Assembly: GCA_938041335.1 (NCBI GenBank)
Contig: CALIAF010000007.1
Location: 42,499 to 106,498 of the forward strand
Length of the DNA: 64,000 nt
Direction: 5' to 3'
From: an uncultured Ulvibacter sp.
GTDB lineage: Bacteria; Bacteroidota; Bacteroidia; Flavobacteriales; Flavobacteriaceae
Of the stretch, positions 1-9,652 are shown piece by piece. The notes beneath the pieces are model-generated. The model did no database searches. It was not told where the DNA came from and saw nothing but the letters and a program-made list of their open reading frames with translations. The translations under genes and the position numbers were made by a program. Numbering within the stretch: position 1 is the stretch's first letter; each line of letters opens with the position of its first letter.

Positions 1-2028
1 TCCAATAGCTTCTGTAAACTTCCAACCTACTGCAAGTCCAGGATAGTAGAAATTCTGACCTGGTAGGGTAGAAGATTGATCGACACGACCTGAAGCCTGT
101 ATTAAAATTTGATCGAATATTGAGAAATCAAGTACTGCATACGAACCTACTTGCTTTGAATAAGAGTAGTTGTCTGCAATTGTAATATCTTCTGGTAAAC
201 CATTAGATAAGTCTATTAGATCATTTAAATCAATGTCAGTTACCTGAAAACGCGATAGCGTTCCACCTATTTGCTCTAAAGCTCTTTCTTCATATGTAGC
301 TCCTAAGGTCCAGTTAAATTTAAAATCTTCAGATATGTCGTGATTTGAATTAATGAAACCAGTAAAATACTGAGAGTTAGAAAAGATATGGTTTGAACTA
401 AACACACCTTCTCCAGATCCTTCGTTCGTTGCAGAATTTACAGGAAAAAATTGCTCTCTTTTATCTCTGTACGTATCGATGTTGTAACGAGCTGTAACAG
501 ACAAGTTATCCGTAAATTTGTACGTTAACTCTGGTGTTATTAAGAAACGGTCTACAGAAGTTGTGTTAGACTGTTCGTTAGCGGTCCAAAGTGGGTTGTT
601 ATAAGTTGGGATAGGTCCTAGAAAGTTTCTGTAACCACGCTGTGCATTTAGCGTTGGTACGCCCGCTCCGTTGTAGGCAGTTCCAATATAATCACGGTTA
701 TCAAAATCTGCAGGTGTACGAAGGTATCCTAAATAAAGTCCATTTAGGTTAGAACCAAACTGTACTTGGTCTGCTGTTGTCTTCGTGTAGTTGGCAGAAA
801 TTCTACCAGATAACTTTTCGCTATACTTAGTAGTGTTGTTAAAACGAAAAGAACGTCTGTAATAGTCCGAACTCCCTTTAATAACTCCATTTTGTTTCCA
901 AGAATTTGCGCTAATATAAGTGCTTCCATTCTCACTTGATTTTTGAAGGCTTACACCGTTTTCAAAAGAATATCCAGTGCCTAAGATTGCATTTCGGTTA
1001 GAATCAACATAGGTAGCCTGAGAATTTTTATCTACAGAACCATCATCTCTTGTTGCATAAGGATAGTAAATGGTCCCATCTCTAGCAACATAACGTTGGT
1101 CTCCAACTACGACACCATCTGCCGCGCCAGAACGACTTGAAATTAAGTCACCATAAGAAGTAGAAGCTGTAGGGTTATAAGCCCCATTGTTACCTTGACC
1201 AAATTTATTTTGTAGGTCCCACTCTTCGTTTACAGTGTCGACATAAACACCTGTTTTGTAATCTAAAGACCAAGAACCACCAGAAGATTTACCAGTCTTA
1301 GTTTCTATTACAATCACACCATTTGCAGCACCTGTACCATATATCGCAACAGCTTGTGCTCCTTTATATATTTGTATGCTCGCTATATCTTCAGATGCGA
1401 TGTCATTTAATCTTGATTGTTCAGTAACACCATCTACTCCCGACTCGAAGTTGCTGTTGTCGATTAATACACCATCGAGAACTACTAATGGCTCATCAGA
1501 ACCACTAATACTATTTGCTCCACGTATTTGTATAAATGCACCGGCTCCTGGGTCACCAGAACTCCTTGTAATGTTTACACCAGATGTTTTACCGGCAAGT
1601 CCTTGCAGTACTCCAGATTCACCAGAACGTGTTACTGCTTCAATTGGTACTAAAGTTGCCGAAGAAAGATCATCTTCTTTCTTACGTTTTAGTCCGATTG
1701 CATTTACAATTACTTCGCCTAATGCTTCAGCATCTGGTTCCATTGCAATACTTATTGTGTTGGATCCTGCAGTTACAGGCATTGTAGAAGTTGTGTAGCT
1801 TAAATAGCTAAAGACAAGAGTCTGTCCTACATTGGCTGAAATGGAGTAATTTCCATCAAAATCAGATTGTGTACCGTTAGAGGTTCCCTCAACGATTACA
1901 TTCACCCCAGGTAGGGGCAGGCCATTTTCATCGGAGACCGAACCGGTTACTGTTTTTTGTTGTGCCATCACGAACTGCGATGAGATCAACAAAAACATAC
2001 TAAAAATTCTAAGTAGTGTTGTTTTCAT
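1..2028 (-). CDS. SusC/RagA-family TonB-linked outer membrane receptor (partial, C-terminus outside window)
   Basis: The reading frame is open from an ATG at 2026-2028 to the left edge, giving about 676 residues of a protein family that is usually near 1000. A signal peptide (MKTTLLRIFSMFLLIS...) is followed by a carboxypeptidase-regulatory-like domain at about 25-100 (GSVSDENGLPLPGVNV, DFDGNYSI) and a TonB plug domain at about 115-240 with the family signature IRGANSISG and AIYGTGAANGVI; the start of the beta barrel follows. SusC proteins are 22-strand outer membrane channels that import glycans or peptides with a SusD lipoprotein lid. Its own susD, if present, would lie left of the window. 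The cut is the window edge, not a frameshift. The substrate cannot be told from sequence. Confidence 0.93.
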   Translation of the reverse strand, partial: MKTTLLRIFSMFLLISSQFVMAQQKTVTGSVSDENGLPLPGVNVIVEGTSNGTQSDFDGNYSISANVGQTLVFSYLSYTTSTMPVTAGSNTISIAMEPDAEALGEVIVNAIGLKRKKEDDLSSATLVPIEAVTRSGESGVLQGLAGKTSGVNITRSSGDPGAGAFIQIRGANSISGSDEPLVVLDGVLIDNSNFESGVDGVTEQSRLNDIASEDIASIQIYKGAQAVAIYGTGAANGVIVIETKTGKSSGGSWSLDYKTGVYVDTVNEEWDLQNKFGQGNNGAYNPTASTSYGDLISSRSGAADGVVVGDQRYVARDGTIYYPYATRDDGSVDKNSQATYVDSNRNAILGTGYSFENGVSLQKSSENGSTYISANSWKQNGVIKGSSDYYRRSFRFNNTTKYSEKLSGRISANYTKTTADQVQFGSNLNGLYLGYLRTPADFDNRDYIGTAYNGAGVPTLNAQRGYRNFLGPIPTYNNPLWTANEQSNTTSVDRFLITPELTYKFTDNLSVTARYNIDTYRDKREQFFPVNSATNEGSGEGVFSSNHIFSNSQYFTGFINSNHDISEDFKFNWTLGATYEERALEQIGGTLSRFQVTDIDLNDLIDLSNGLPEDITIADNYSYSKQVGSYAVLDFSIFDQILIQASGRVDQSSTLPGQNFYYPGLAVGWKFTEAIG

Positions 2029-2083
2029 AGATTGTTGATTTACTTGTTAACAAATACAAAAATGGTGAATTAAAATGTAAATT

Positions 2084-2091
2084 CAAATGTA
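2084..2091 (-). promoter_or_regulatory. Candidate -7 promoter element of the left-edge susC
   Basis: The minus strand reads TACATTTG, which matches the Bacteroidota -7 consensus TAnnTTTG, 55 bp upstream of the susC start. It lies after the susD terminator, so this susC probably has its own transcript. No TTG lies at the expected 19-21 bp spacing, so support is moderate. Confidence 0.4.
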
Positions 2092-2154
2092 TAAGCAGTT
2101 TTATATCAATTATTGTTCAATTAATAACGTTTCTAGATATAAGAGTAGGGCAAA

Positions 2155-2187
2155 AAAAAATGATTCCTTAAAAAGGAATCATTTTTT
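2155..2187 (-). terminator. Rho-independent terminator after susD
   Basis: A perfect 15-bp inverted repeat (2155-2169 and 2173-2187) with an AAA loop has the core AATGATTCCTT and A/T runs on both sides. It begins 21 bp beyond the susD stop and would work in either direction. It separates the susCD operon from the next susC. Confidence 0.85.
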
Positions 2188-2208
2188 ATATATAAAATTA
2201 TGTAAAGA

Positions 2209-3699
2209 CTAGTACCCAGGGTTTTGCTGGATATTGTCATTTGCATCTAATTCTACAATAGGAATTGGCACAGTAAATAAGTTACTAGATAAAGGTAAAT
2301 CACAAGCATTTAATGCGTTACAGTCAATTGGGTCTCTATCGATTCCTCTTCCTGCTCTTGCACCTAAACGCTTTAAATCTTTATATCTATGTCCTTCAAA
2401 TAAAAACTCTTTTCTTCTTTCATCCATTACGGCACCAAGTGCTTCTTGCACTGTGGCAAAAGAAGGTGCAGTTTGATCAGAACCAAAACGTGCATCTCTT
2501 AATTGATCAATTAAAGCAGCAGCGCCACCTAAATCATTCATAGAAGCTCTTGCTTCTGCAGCAATTAATAGCATCTCAGAAGATTTGAAAATTTTAAGAT
2601 CATTCATTAAGTTTTGACCATTTTTACCTGGGTACTTACCAATAACAAGAATATCAGTTGCTAAAGGATTAGCACTCGTTTGATAATTAGGGTCAATTAA
2701 AGATGAAGGTTCTACATTTACTGAGTAACGAACATCTGCAGGGTTTAATTTGTTAAATACTGCTCTTCCCATTTCAAAGTAAGGAGATCCGTTAATAGTT
2801 GAATTAACAAAAGCATAATTTGCTCCTGCCCATCCACCAGCAAAGGCGCTTCCTGTAGATCCTTGACCGTCATAAGAGTCACCAATAGTACGGCTTAACT
2901 TAAAGATAATCTCTGTGTTGTCAGTGTCAAGATACATGTCTGTATATTGAGTTTGATTAGCTAATCCATAAGCTCCAAGTAATTCAGAAGCCAATGTGTT
3001 TGCTGTAGGGTAGTCTTGTCTGTAAGCAGCCATTCTTGCTCTTAAGGCCTTCACAAAATCTCTACTTGCAAATACTGCATCAGATTGATTAGATAGTAAG
3101 CTATTAGCCAATGCTAAATCACCAGTAATTGAAGCGTAAATTTCTCCATTCGTATTACGTGGTAACTGTTGGTCTGTTCCAGGAACAAAATCAAGTAAGA
3201 TAGTTGCTAATGCAGAGTCATCTGTATAATCAGTAGATAAATAAGATAATAATTCAAAGTGAGCAAAAGCTCTCAATGCATAAGCTTGACCTAATATATT
3301 GTCAAACTGACCTTGTTCACCAGCCGCTATTTCTACTCCTTCTGAACCAGCAATAACTCTATTTACTGAATTAAGTGCAGAGTTATAGTTTTGCCATAAA
3401 GCTGAAGGGTAAGCACTTCCTGCATTTAATACAAAGGCAGTTGTACCGTCAGAAGTTCCTTGACCACCACTATCGGCACCAACAGAAATTTCATCTGTAA
3501 AAACGGAGTTAAATTGAATTTGCATCGTATGATCAAAGTCATTGTATGCTCCTAGAAGACCTAATTCAAGGTCAGCTACTGTTTGGAAGGCAGCATCCGA
3601 GTTAAGAATACCTACCTGAGTAATTTCGATAGCATCGTTACAGCTCGTAAAGCCTATAGATGCAAGCGCAAATACCGCTATATATTTTAATTTTTTCAT
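2209..3699 (-). CDS. SusD/RagB-family nutrient-binding outer membrane lipoprotein
   Basis: This 496-residue protein is of normal SusD length. It has a lipoprotein signal peptide with the acylated cysteine at C20 (GFTSC). The N-terminal half carries the TPR-like helices typical of SusD (around LGLLGAYNDF and YALRAFAHFELL), and the C-terminal half has the family motifs DERRKEFLFEGHRYKDLKRLG and a terminal PIP.VELDANDNIQQNPGY stretch. SusD proteins sit on the cell surface and cap the SusC channel to capture a glycan or peptide. It lies 41 bp downstream of a susC on the same strand and is followed by a strong terminator, so the two form an operon. No glycoside hydrolase neighbour reveals the substrate. 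Confidence 0.95.
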   Translation of the reverse strand: MKKLKYIAVFALASIGFTSCNDAIEITQVGILNSDAAFQTVADLELGLLGAYNDFDHTMQIQFNSVFTDEISVGADSGGQGTSDGTTAFVLNAGSAYPSALWQNYNSALNSVNRVIAGSEGVEIAAGEQGQFDNILGQAYALRAFAHFELLSYLSTDYTDDSALATILLDFVPGTDQQLPRNTNGEIYASITGDLALANSLLSNQSDAVFASRDFVKALRARMAAYRQDYPTANTLASELLGAYGLANQTQYTDMYLDTDNTEIIFKLSRTIGDSYDGQGSTGSAFAGGWAGANYAFVNSTINGSPYFEMGRAVFNKLNPADVRYSVNVEPSSLIDPNYQTSANPLATDILVIGKYPGKNGQNLMNDLKIFKSSEMLLIAAEARASMNDLGGAAALIDQLRDARFGSDQTAPSFATVQEALGAVMDERRKEFLFEGHRYKDLKRLGARAGRGIDRDPIDCNALNACDLPLSSNLFTVPIPIVELDANDNIQQNPGY

Positions 3700-3740
3700 T
3701 TTTTTAAATATTATACTGTTAATAATTAACGAATGTATTT

Positions 3741-6740
3741 TTAGAATTCAATCTCTATACCAAAAGCAAATGTTCTAGCAGTAGGGTAAAGTCTTGATGT
3801 GTTAGATTGTGCCTCTACATCAAAACCTCTCCAATCTGAGAAAGTTACTAAGTTTTCACCGTTAAGGTACATACGTAGTGCAGAAAGACTAGTTCCTTGT
3901 AAATATTTAGAAGGTAAGTTGTATCCAAATTGTGCGAAACGTAATCTTACAAAATCAGCATTTGTTAAGTAACGAGTACCACTAAATTGTAAGTTAGTCG
4001 CATCTAAAGATGGAAATTCAGCTCCTGTATTCTCTGGAGTCCAAGAATCAAATAAGTCTCTTGAAAGTCTAAATTGACCTAAGTTATCGATATCCTGAAA
4101 GCTAGCTTGCTCAAAGTCATATCTGTCAACACCAATAGTGTAGTTAAATTGAGTACTTAAAAAGAACCCATTATAATCAAAGTTTAAACCAGCACTTCCT
4201 TCAAAATCAGGAATGATACTTTGGTCTAACCAAACACGATCAGTATCTGGATTAGGATCTTCTGTAATATTTCCGTCTACATCTAAGAACTGTTGGTTAC
4301 CATTTTCAGGATTTACTCCAGCATATCTGTAGTCAAAATATTCAAAGATTTTACCACCTACACGTCCAGTTCCGATAATCTCTTCTTCGCCAGAACCAAA
4401 TTCAATAATCTCGTTTTTATTATAGTTACCTACAAAATTTACAGTTGCATTAAAGCCACCTTCATTTGTTGAGCGTATAAAATCATAAGCTAAGGCAAGA
4501 TCAACACCTGTATTTTGCATTTCACCACCATTTACATTTAACACTGTAGTTGCGTTAATTGAAGATATTGGTTGGTTTAAGAAAAGATCTGTAGTTACCT
4601 TTTGGTATCCATCTAATGAACCTCTTACTCTTCTGTTTGCAAGTTCAAAGTCAATACCAACATTTGTAGATGTTACTGTTTCCCACTTAAGGTCAGTATT
4701 AGGTATTTGAGAGAGTTGTAATGAGTTGGCACCTTGATAACCACCTGTCGTAGCAAATAAAGACTGCGTAAGGTTTAATCCGCCAAATAATCCACCTCCA
4801 GTTACATCTTGGTTACCAGCTGTACCGTAAGAAGCTCTTAATTTAAGAACATCGAAGATTGAATTTTCCATAAATGCTTCGTTACTAATATTCCATCTTG
4901 CAGCAATAGAGTAGAAGTTACCCCATTTGTTTGATTCTGCGAAACGTGAAGAAGCATCTCTACGGAATGTTCCGGTAACACCATATTTTGTATCATAATC
5001 ATAATCTACACGCGTAAAATACGAGAATAAACCAGATTCAGCTATATTAGCATTTACTGGATCTACGAAGAAATCATTGTCTGCGTTATCATCTACAAAA
5101 GCACTACCATCTCCAGGGAAGAATGTAGAGGCGTTAAGACCTTCATTAAAAAAGCCATACGTATAAAAGTGCGCTTTAAAATATTCAGAATATAATCCAA
5201 CATTTAAAGATTGCTTGTCAAATTCTTTATTCCAAACTAACGAAGTTAATTGGTTAAAAGCAAATTGACGTGTGTACTGTTGCTGTTGGAAACCAGGAGT
5301 ATCATTTCCTGACTCAGCAAATAGTAATGCATTAAAACTTGTAGGTCCTTCTGCACGCACTAAGTTTTGATCTTGATAATCACTACTCAAAATAGCAGAA
5401 GCAGTAAGATTGTCTGTTAGCTTATAACTTCCTTGAAGTGATCCAATCATTTTTAATTCTTCTTCGTAACGTGTGTACGTATTTAGACGATCTATTAAAA
5501 ATAATGGAGTGTTCACGAAAGATAATGGAGATAATAATGCTTCTCCATTTGTGTAATCTGCATCCGAAAGGTAAGGTACAGACTGGTAAGCTCCTAACAC
5601 GTAGTTACGGTTAATCGCACCAGAACCAATACTATTTGGCTCATCTGATCTAGAAAAGTTTGTAGAAAGATTAAGTTTATAAGAAAACTTATCATTCTCA
5701 CTATTTCCATTAACGTTTGCTCTAATATTAAAACGCTTTAAGCTTGATTGCTTTAATAAACCTTCTTGATCATGAAAACCTAAAGAAAGGAAACTAGCAA
5801 TATTGTCACCACCATTAGATACATTTAAAGTGTGTGAAGTTGTAATTGCTGGATCAAAGAAATAATCTGCCCAGTCAAAAGTGTCATACCCAGCGATTTC
5901 TTCATCAGTTAAAGTAGCACCTAAACCAGAATTACGCTCTTTTTCTAATGTCAATAACTCTTGCGAGTCCATTAGGTTGTAGTCATTGCTCTGTAAAGAG
6001 GCAACGTTTACCGTACCCGTATAAGTCATTTTAAGTTTAGAGTTAAACTTACCACTCTTTGTTTTAATGATAATAACTCCATTTGCACCTCTGTTACCAT
6101 AAATAGCAGTTGCACCAGCATCTTTTAATACAGATACAGAAGCAATTTCATTTGGGTTTAAAGATCTAAAGTTATCTTGATCTACAGGAGCTCCATCAAT
6201 AATAAATAGAGGCTCTGTGTCACCGTTAATTGAAGAGACACCACGTATTCTAACTGTAGAGTTAGCTCCAGGCTGACCACTTGCAGTAGAAATATTTAAT
6301 CCCGGAACTTGTCCAGAAAGCGTCTGCACAAAACTCGCATTAGGTCTCGCCTCAATGGTTTCGGCACTAAGCGTAAAGGTAGCTGAACTAGATTTTTCTT
6401 TTGTACTGTTTACGTTACCAATAATTACTACTTCTTGTAGCGAATTACCTGCAGCCATATTAACATTAATACTACTAGAAGCGCCAACGGCAATTTCTTG
6501 AGTATCAAAACCAACATAGCTAAACATTAAAGTTTGTCCTGTTGCAGCGCTGATGGAGTAGTTTCCATCAAAATCTGTTTGAGTACCAGTGTTTGAGCCT
6601 TTTATGATTACGTTAGCCCCAGGAAGAGGTAAACCGCTGTCATCGTTAACAGTACCAGTAATTGTTTTCTGTTGAGCGAACGATAGTTGCACAACTAGCA
6701 CTAACAATAGCGCTAAAATTCCACTAAATTTTGTTTTCAT
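3741..6740 (-). CDS. SusC/RagA-family TonB-linked outer membrane receptor
   Basis: This complete 999-residue protein has a signal peptide (LLLVLVVQLSFAQQ), a carboxypeptidase-regulatory-like domain at about 25-100 (TGTVNDDSGLPLPGANVII, DFDGNYSI), a plug domain at about 120-235 (GQVPGLNI, VRIRGVSSINGD, AIYGNRGANGVIIIKTKSG) and a long barrel that ends in an aromatic-terminated strand (FGIEIEF). SusC proteins use TonB/ExbBD energy to import large nutrients through the outer membrane. It is the first gene of a susC-susD pair and its N-terminal domains closely resemble those of the second SusC at the left edge. No clear TAnnTTTG element lies upstream, which would fit a specialised sigma factor, but that is inference. 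Confidence 0.95.
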   Translation of the reverse strand: MKTKFSGILALLLVLVVQLSFAQQKTITGTVNDDSGLPLPGANVIIKGSNTGTQTDFDGNYSISAATGQTLMFSYVGFDTQEIAVGASSSINVNMAAGNSLQEVVIIGNVNSTKEKSSSATFTLSAETIEARPNASFVQTLSGQVPGLNISTASGQPGANSTVRIRGVSSINGDTEPLFIIDGAPVDQDNFRSLNPNEIASVSVLKDAGATAIYGNRGANGVIIIKTKSGKFNSKLKMTYTGTVNVASLQSNDYNLMDSQELLTLEKERNSGLGATLTDEEIAGYDTFDWADYFFDPAITTSHTLNVSNGGDNIASFLSLGFHDQEGLLKQSSLKRFNIRANVNGNSENDKFSYKLNLSTNFSRSDEPNSIGSGAINRNYVLGAYQSVPYLSDADYTNGEALLSPLSFVNTPLFLIDRLNTYTRYEEELKMIGSLQGSYKLTDNLTASAILSSDYQDQNLVRAEGPTSFNALLFAESGNDTPGFQQQQYTRQFAFNQLTSLVWNKEFDKQSLNVGLYSEYFKAHFYTYGFFNEGLNASTFFPGDGSAFVDDNADNDFFVDPVNANIAESGLFSYFTRVDYDYDTKYGVTGTFRRDASSRFAESNKWGNFYSIAARWNISNEAFMENSIFDVLKLRASYGTAGNQDVTGGGLFGGLNLTQSLFATTGGYQGANSLQLSQIPNTDLKWETVTSTNVGIDFELANRRVRGSLDGYQKVTTDLFLNQPISSINATTVLNVNGGEMQNTGVDLALAYDFIRSTNEGGFNATVNFVGNYNKNEIIEFGSGEEEIIGTGRVGGKIFEYFDYRYAGVNPENGNQQFLDVDGNITEDPNPDTDRVWLDQSIIPDFEGSAGLNFDYNGFFLSTQFNYTIGVDRYDFEQASFQDIDNLGQFRLSRDLFDSWTPENTGAEFPSLDATNLQFSGTRYLTNADFVRLRFAQFGYNLPSKYLQGTSLSALRMYLNGENLVTFSDWRGFDVEAQSNTSRLYPTARTFAFGIEIEF

Positions 6741-6851
6741 TTTATAAATTATTTGAATTAGCCAACGCCAAAAGTCCTAATAAAATTAGAATTACACAAC
6801 TTTTTAAAGTTATATTTCTAATTAGTTGTAAATGAATTGCCTGTGCGCTTT

Positions 6852-8567
6852 TTAAAAAGTAGTAATTAATGAGAGGTGAATTTTCAGGTCAGAAAACTTA
6901 AAATCTTGATCTTGAGTTTTGCCATTAGCAAAAGAAAGTTTTAGTAATCCTGTTTTGGTATAGAAGCCTGTGCCCAGTCCAAAACTATATAAGCTGCTAT
7001 TATTGTTGGTTAGTTGGTTCTCTAAATACCCAATATCTATTATGCTATGCACATAAAGTAACCTGTTGAGTCTATATCTGTATTCAGTATTTAATAGGGA
7101 GAAAAGATTGGTTTCAATAGAGTTTTCTTTAAAGCCTCTTATGCTATTAATGCCGCCTATTCTGTAAAGTTCATTGACGGCAAAAGTGTCACTGCTTAAT
7201 AGTCCTGTCGAATTTGCTACATAAAGGGAGTTCTGATCATTTAATTCTAAAATGTAAGATACATTGGCAGCAAATCTATATTGTTGTTCTTTTGTTGTTG
7301 CTGTGTTCTTTGTGCCAGCACCTAAGTTAAGACCAAATGTTGCTTTTATTGGAAACAAAATATCAGACTGATAGAATTTCCATTGGGAGCCTATGGTAAG
7401 CTCGTTTTTTTTGAAATCTAAAAGGCCGTAAGTTATAAGGTCTTCATCACCAAGTATAGAAGAGTTGCTGCCAGTGTAGCTTAGTGTGGCAATGGCATTT
7501 GGGTTAAGTTGATATCTAAGTCCGGCCAATTGACTTGTTGTAGAGAAATTTTCTGCCTGTCTGAAGATGGTTAGCCCAAGATCGACTCCTAAAGGCGACT
7601 TAAATAAATAGGGTAGCGTTGTTTGTACATTAAAATTTTGTTGGTCATTGCCGTCAGACTTGTAATTGAGTATGAAGGTTTCTCCAAAATTTAAGTTGTT
7701 GTTCAATTGCAAATCAAGATAGCCGTTAAAAACAAGTTTATTGGTGGCTTCGTCTGTGCTAAAGCCAATGATTCCGTCAAAATTATTACTTTTTATCTTT
7801 TCTAGATATAAATAGAGAGATGTCTGCTGGTCTTTAAAGAGTACTTCAGGAGGTTTTATGGAAGATGCAAATGGCAGTGCGTCAATAGCAGTACTAGACT
7901 TCTCTATTTTTGAGGTGCTAAAAAGGGTTCCTTTTTTAAGTCCAGCCAAGTATTTGATATAGGACAGCGGAAATTTCTCGTAGCCTATAATGATAATACT
8001 ATCTATTTTTCTAATTTTTGTTGCTTCTGAAATAAGTTGAGCTGAAAGTTTATTTCCATTTTTTTTAAATTCACTTAAATATATTTTTGCAAAAGCATCT
8101 CCTTTCTCAGTTTGTAAACTGTTTAATTTTAATAGCGTGTTTTCTACTTCAGAAATAGGAATTGAAAAACTATCGCTATTTAGTTCTTGAGTAAAACGAC
8201 TAATTTCTTTTCTGCTGAAATTTTCAGGATCAAAAAAAATAGTGATGGCTAAAAATTTAGGGCCTAAAAAATAGGAGGCTTTATAGCTTATTTCTTCTTC
8301 TGCATTTTCTTTAGTTGCTATTTCAGACATCGAAAGGAGTCTACAGTCAATAAATCCTTCTTTCTGAAATGCACTTAAGATTCGAGAAGTTTCTGCTTCT
8401 AGCTCTAAATAAGTGCTAAAAGAAGTGGCCGGCGAAAGTGTAATTAGCGATTCGGAAGGGATTTGTTTTTCTGCTTCAATAATAAGGCTGATCTTCTGCG
8501 CATGTAAACCACATGCAATTGCGGTATAAATATTAAGGTATAAAAAGACGTGGTAAATGAGCTTCAA
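6852..8567 (-). CDS. Omp85-superfamily (BamA/TamA-like) outer membrane protein
   Basis: About 571 residues: a signal peptide, a mainly alpha/beta N-terminal half with one recognisable POTRA-like unit (around KIDSIIIIGYEKFPLSYIKYLAG), then a 16-strand-type barrel. The barrel contains GGINSIRGFKENSI, the conserved Omp85 RGF motif, and ends in an aromatic strand (SLITTF). Members insert or export proteins at the outer membrane; which one this does is unknown. The start is TTG at 8567: an in-frame TAA lies five codons upstream, the first internal ATG is near residue 80, and only the TTG start keeps the signal peptide. It is divergent from rpsL. It could be a TamA-like paralogue rather than BamA, which is normally much larger. 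Confidence 0.8.
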   Translation of the reverse strand: MKLIYHVFLYLNIYTAIACGLHAQKISLIIEAEKQIPSESLITLSPATSFSTYLELEAETSRILSAFQKEGFIDCRLLSMSEIATKENAEEEISYKASYFLGPKFLAITIFFDPENFSRKEISRFTQELNSDSFSIPISEVENTLLKLNSLQTEKGDAFAKIYLSEFKKNGNKLSAQLISEATKIRKIDSIIIIGYEKFPLSYIKYLAGLKKGTLFSTSKIEKSSTAIDALPFASSIKPPEVLFKDQQTSLYLYLEKIKSNNFDGIIGFSTDEATNKLVFNGYLDLQLNNNLNFGETFILNYKSDGNDQQNFNVQTTLPYLFKSPLGVDLGLTIFRQAENFSTTSQLAGLRYQLNPNAIATLSYTGSNSSILGDEDLITYGLLDFKKNELTIGSQWKFYQSDILFPIKATFGLNLGAGTKNTATTKEQQYRFAANVSYILELNDQNSLYVANSTGLLSSDTFAVNELYRIGGINSIRGFKENSIETNLFSLLNTEYRYRLNRLLYVHSIIDIGYLENQLTNNNSSLYSFGLGTGFYTKTGLLKLSFANGKTQDQDFKFSDLKIHLSLITTF

Positions 8568-8665
8568 GTACTGTTTAGTTTAGTTGATAAAGCTAACGCT
8601 ACAGGGATGATTTTCATATAAAAATATGGATTATTTAAAAAGTGTAAAAAATAAGCTGCAATGTG

Positions 8666-8696
8666 TTTGAATTATAGAGAAATATTTATATTTTTG
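8666..8696 (+). promoter_or_regulatory. Main promoter of the str-S10-spc-alpha superoperon
   Basis: TTTG at 8666-8669, 19 bp of spacer, then TATTTTTG at 8689-8696 match the Bacteroidota -33/-7 consensus (TTTG, N19-21, TAnnTTTG) almost perfectly. Transcription should start near 8703, leaving a leader of about 50 nt before rpsL. This is the clearest promoter in the window and it precedes the most highly expressed genes. Confidence 0.82.
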
Positions 8697-8751
8697 CACG
8701 CCCATAAATAATGGGGAAATTATATTTAATTAATAGTAACAAGGATATTAT

Positions 8752-9126
8752 ATGCCAACTATTTCACAATTAGTACGAAAAGGAAGGACCAAAATAACCA
8801 AGAAGTCTAAATCGGCTGCTTTGGATTCGTGCCCGCAACGCCGCGGTGTTTGTACGCGTGTATATACCACTACTCCTAAAAAACCTAACTCAGCAATGCG
8901 TAAAGTAGCGCGTGTAAGGTTAACCAATGGAAAAGAGGTAAACGCATACATCGGTGGTGAAGGACACAATCTACAAGAACACTCGATAGTATTGGTTAGA
9001 GGTGGAAGGGTTAAGGATTTGCCAGGAGTTAGATACCACATTGTTCGTGGAGCTTTAGATACCGCAGGTGTCGACGGAAGAACACAACGTAGATCTAAGT
9101 ATGGTGCAAAACGCCCTAAAAAGTAA
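8752..9126 (+). CDS. rpsL: 30S ribosomal protein S12
   Basis: S12 (124 residues) sits at the decoding centre of the small subunit and affects accuracy and streptomycin response. The signature [20 protein letters not shown] and the loop [13 protein letters not shown] are intact; both lysines at the positions usually mutated to streptomycin resistance are present, so the protein looks wild type. It is the first gene of the superoperon, 48 bp ahead of rpsG. Confidence 0.98.
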   Translation: MPTISQLVRKGRTKITKKSKSAALDSCPQRRGVCTRVYTTTPKKPNSAMRKVARVRLTNGKEVNAYIGGEGHNLQEHSIVLVRGGRVKDLPGVRYHIVRGALDTAGVDGRTQRRSKYGAKRPKK

Positions 9127-9173
9127 AAATTTGTAACGCAGAAACTTGTTTCGCGTAACTTAAAACAACAAGA

Positions 9174-9650
9174 ATGAGAAAAAGAGCAGCCAAAAAAAGA
9201 CCGCTTTTACCAGATCCAAGATTTAATGATCAACTGGTAACACGTTTTGTGAATAACATGATGTGGGATGGTAAGAAGTCAACGGCTTTTAAAGTGTTTT
9301 ACGATGCAATTGATATCGTAGAAGAAAAGAAAACAGACGATGAGAAGTCTGCGTTAGAAACTTGGAAAGATGCCTTGTCTAATGTGATGCCTCACGTAGA
9401 GGTTCGTAGCCGCCGAGTAGGTGGAGCAACGTTCCAAATACCAATGCAAATACGTGCAGATCGTAAAATATCTACTGCTATGAAGTGGTTGATTGGATAT
9501 GCTCGTAAGCGTAATGAGAAGTCAATGGCTCAAAAGCTAGCAGCAGAAATTCTTGCAGCAAGTAAAGAGGAAGGTGCAGCTGTTAAAAAGCGTACGGATA
9601 CTCATAAAATGGCTGAGGCGAACAAAGCATTCTCACACTTTAGATTCTAG
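9174..9650 (+). CDS. rpsG: 30S ribosomal protein S7
   Basis: S7 (158 residues) organises the head of the small subunit and touches the E site. Visible family features are the N-terminal [16 protein letters not shown], the conserved [17 protein letters not shown] hairpin and the C-terminal [15 protein letters not shown]. It is separated from fusA by only two bases, so the two are translated in close succession. In E. coli S7 represses the str operon; no evidence for that was seen here. Confidence 0.98.
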   Translation: MRKRAAKKRPLLPDPRFNDQLVTRFVNNMMWDGKKSTAFKVFYDAIDIVEEKKTDDEKSALETWKDALSNVMPHVEVRSRRVGGATFQIPMQIRADRKISTAMKWLIGYARKRNEKSMAQKLAAEILAASKEEGAAVKKRTDTHKMAEANKAFSHFRF

Positions 9651-9652
9651 AA

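Noticed and set aside
1376..1798. Plus-strand ORF of 140 codons
   Set aside because: Antisense to the plug domain of the left-edge SusC, which has a clear family match in the other frame.
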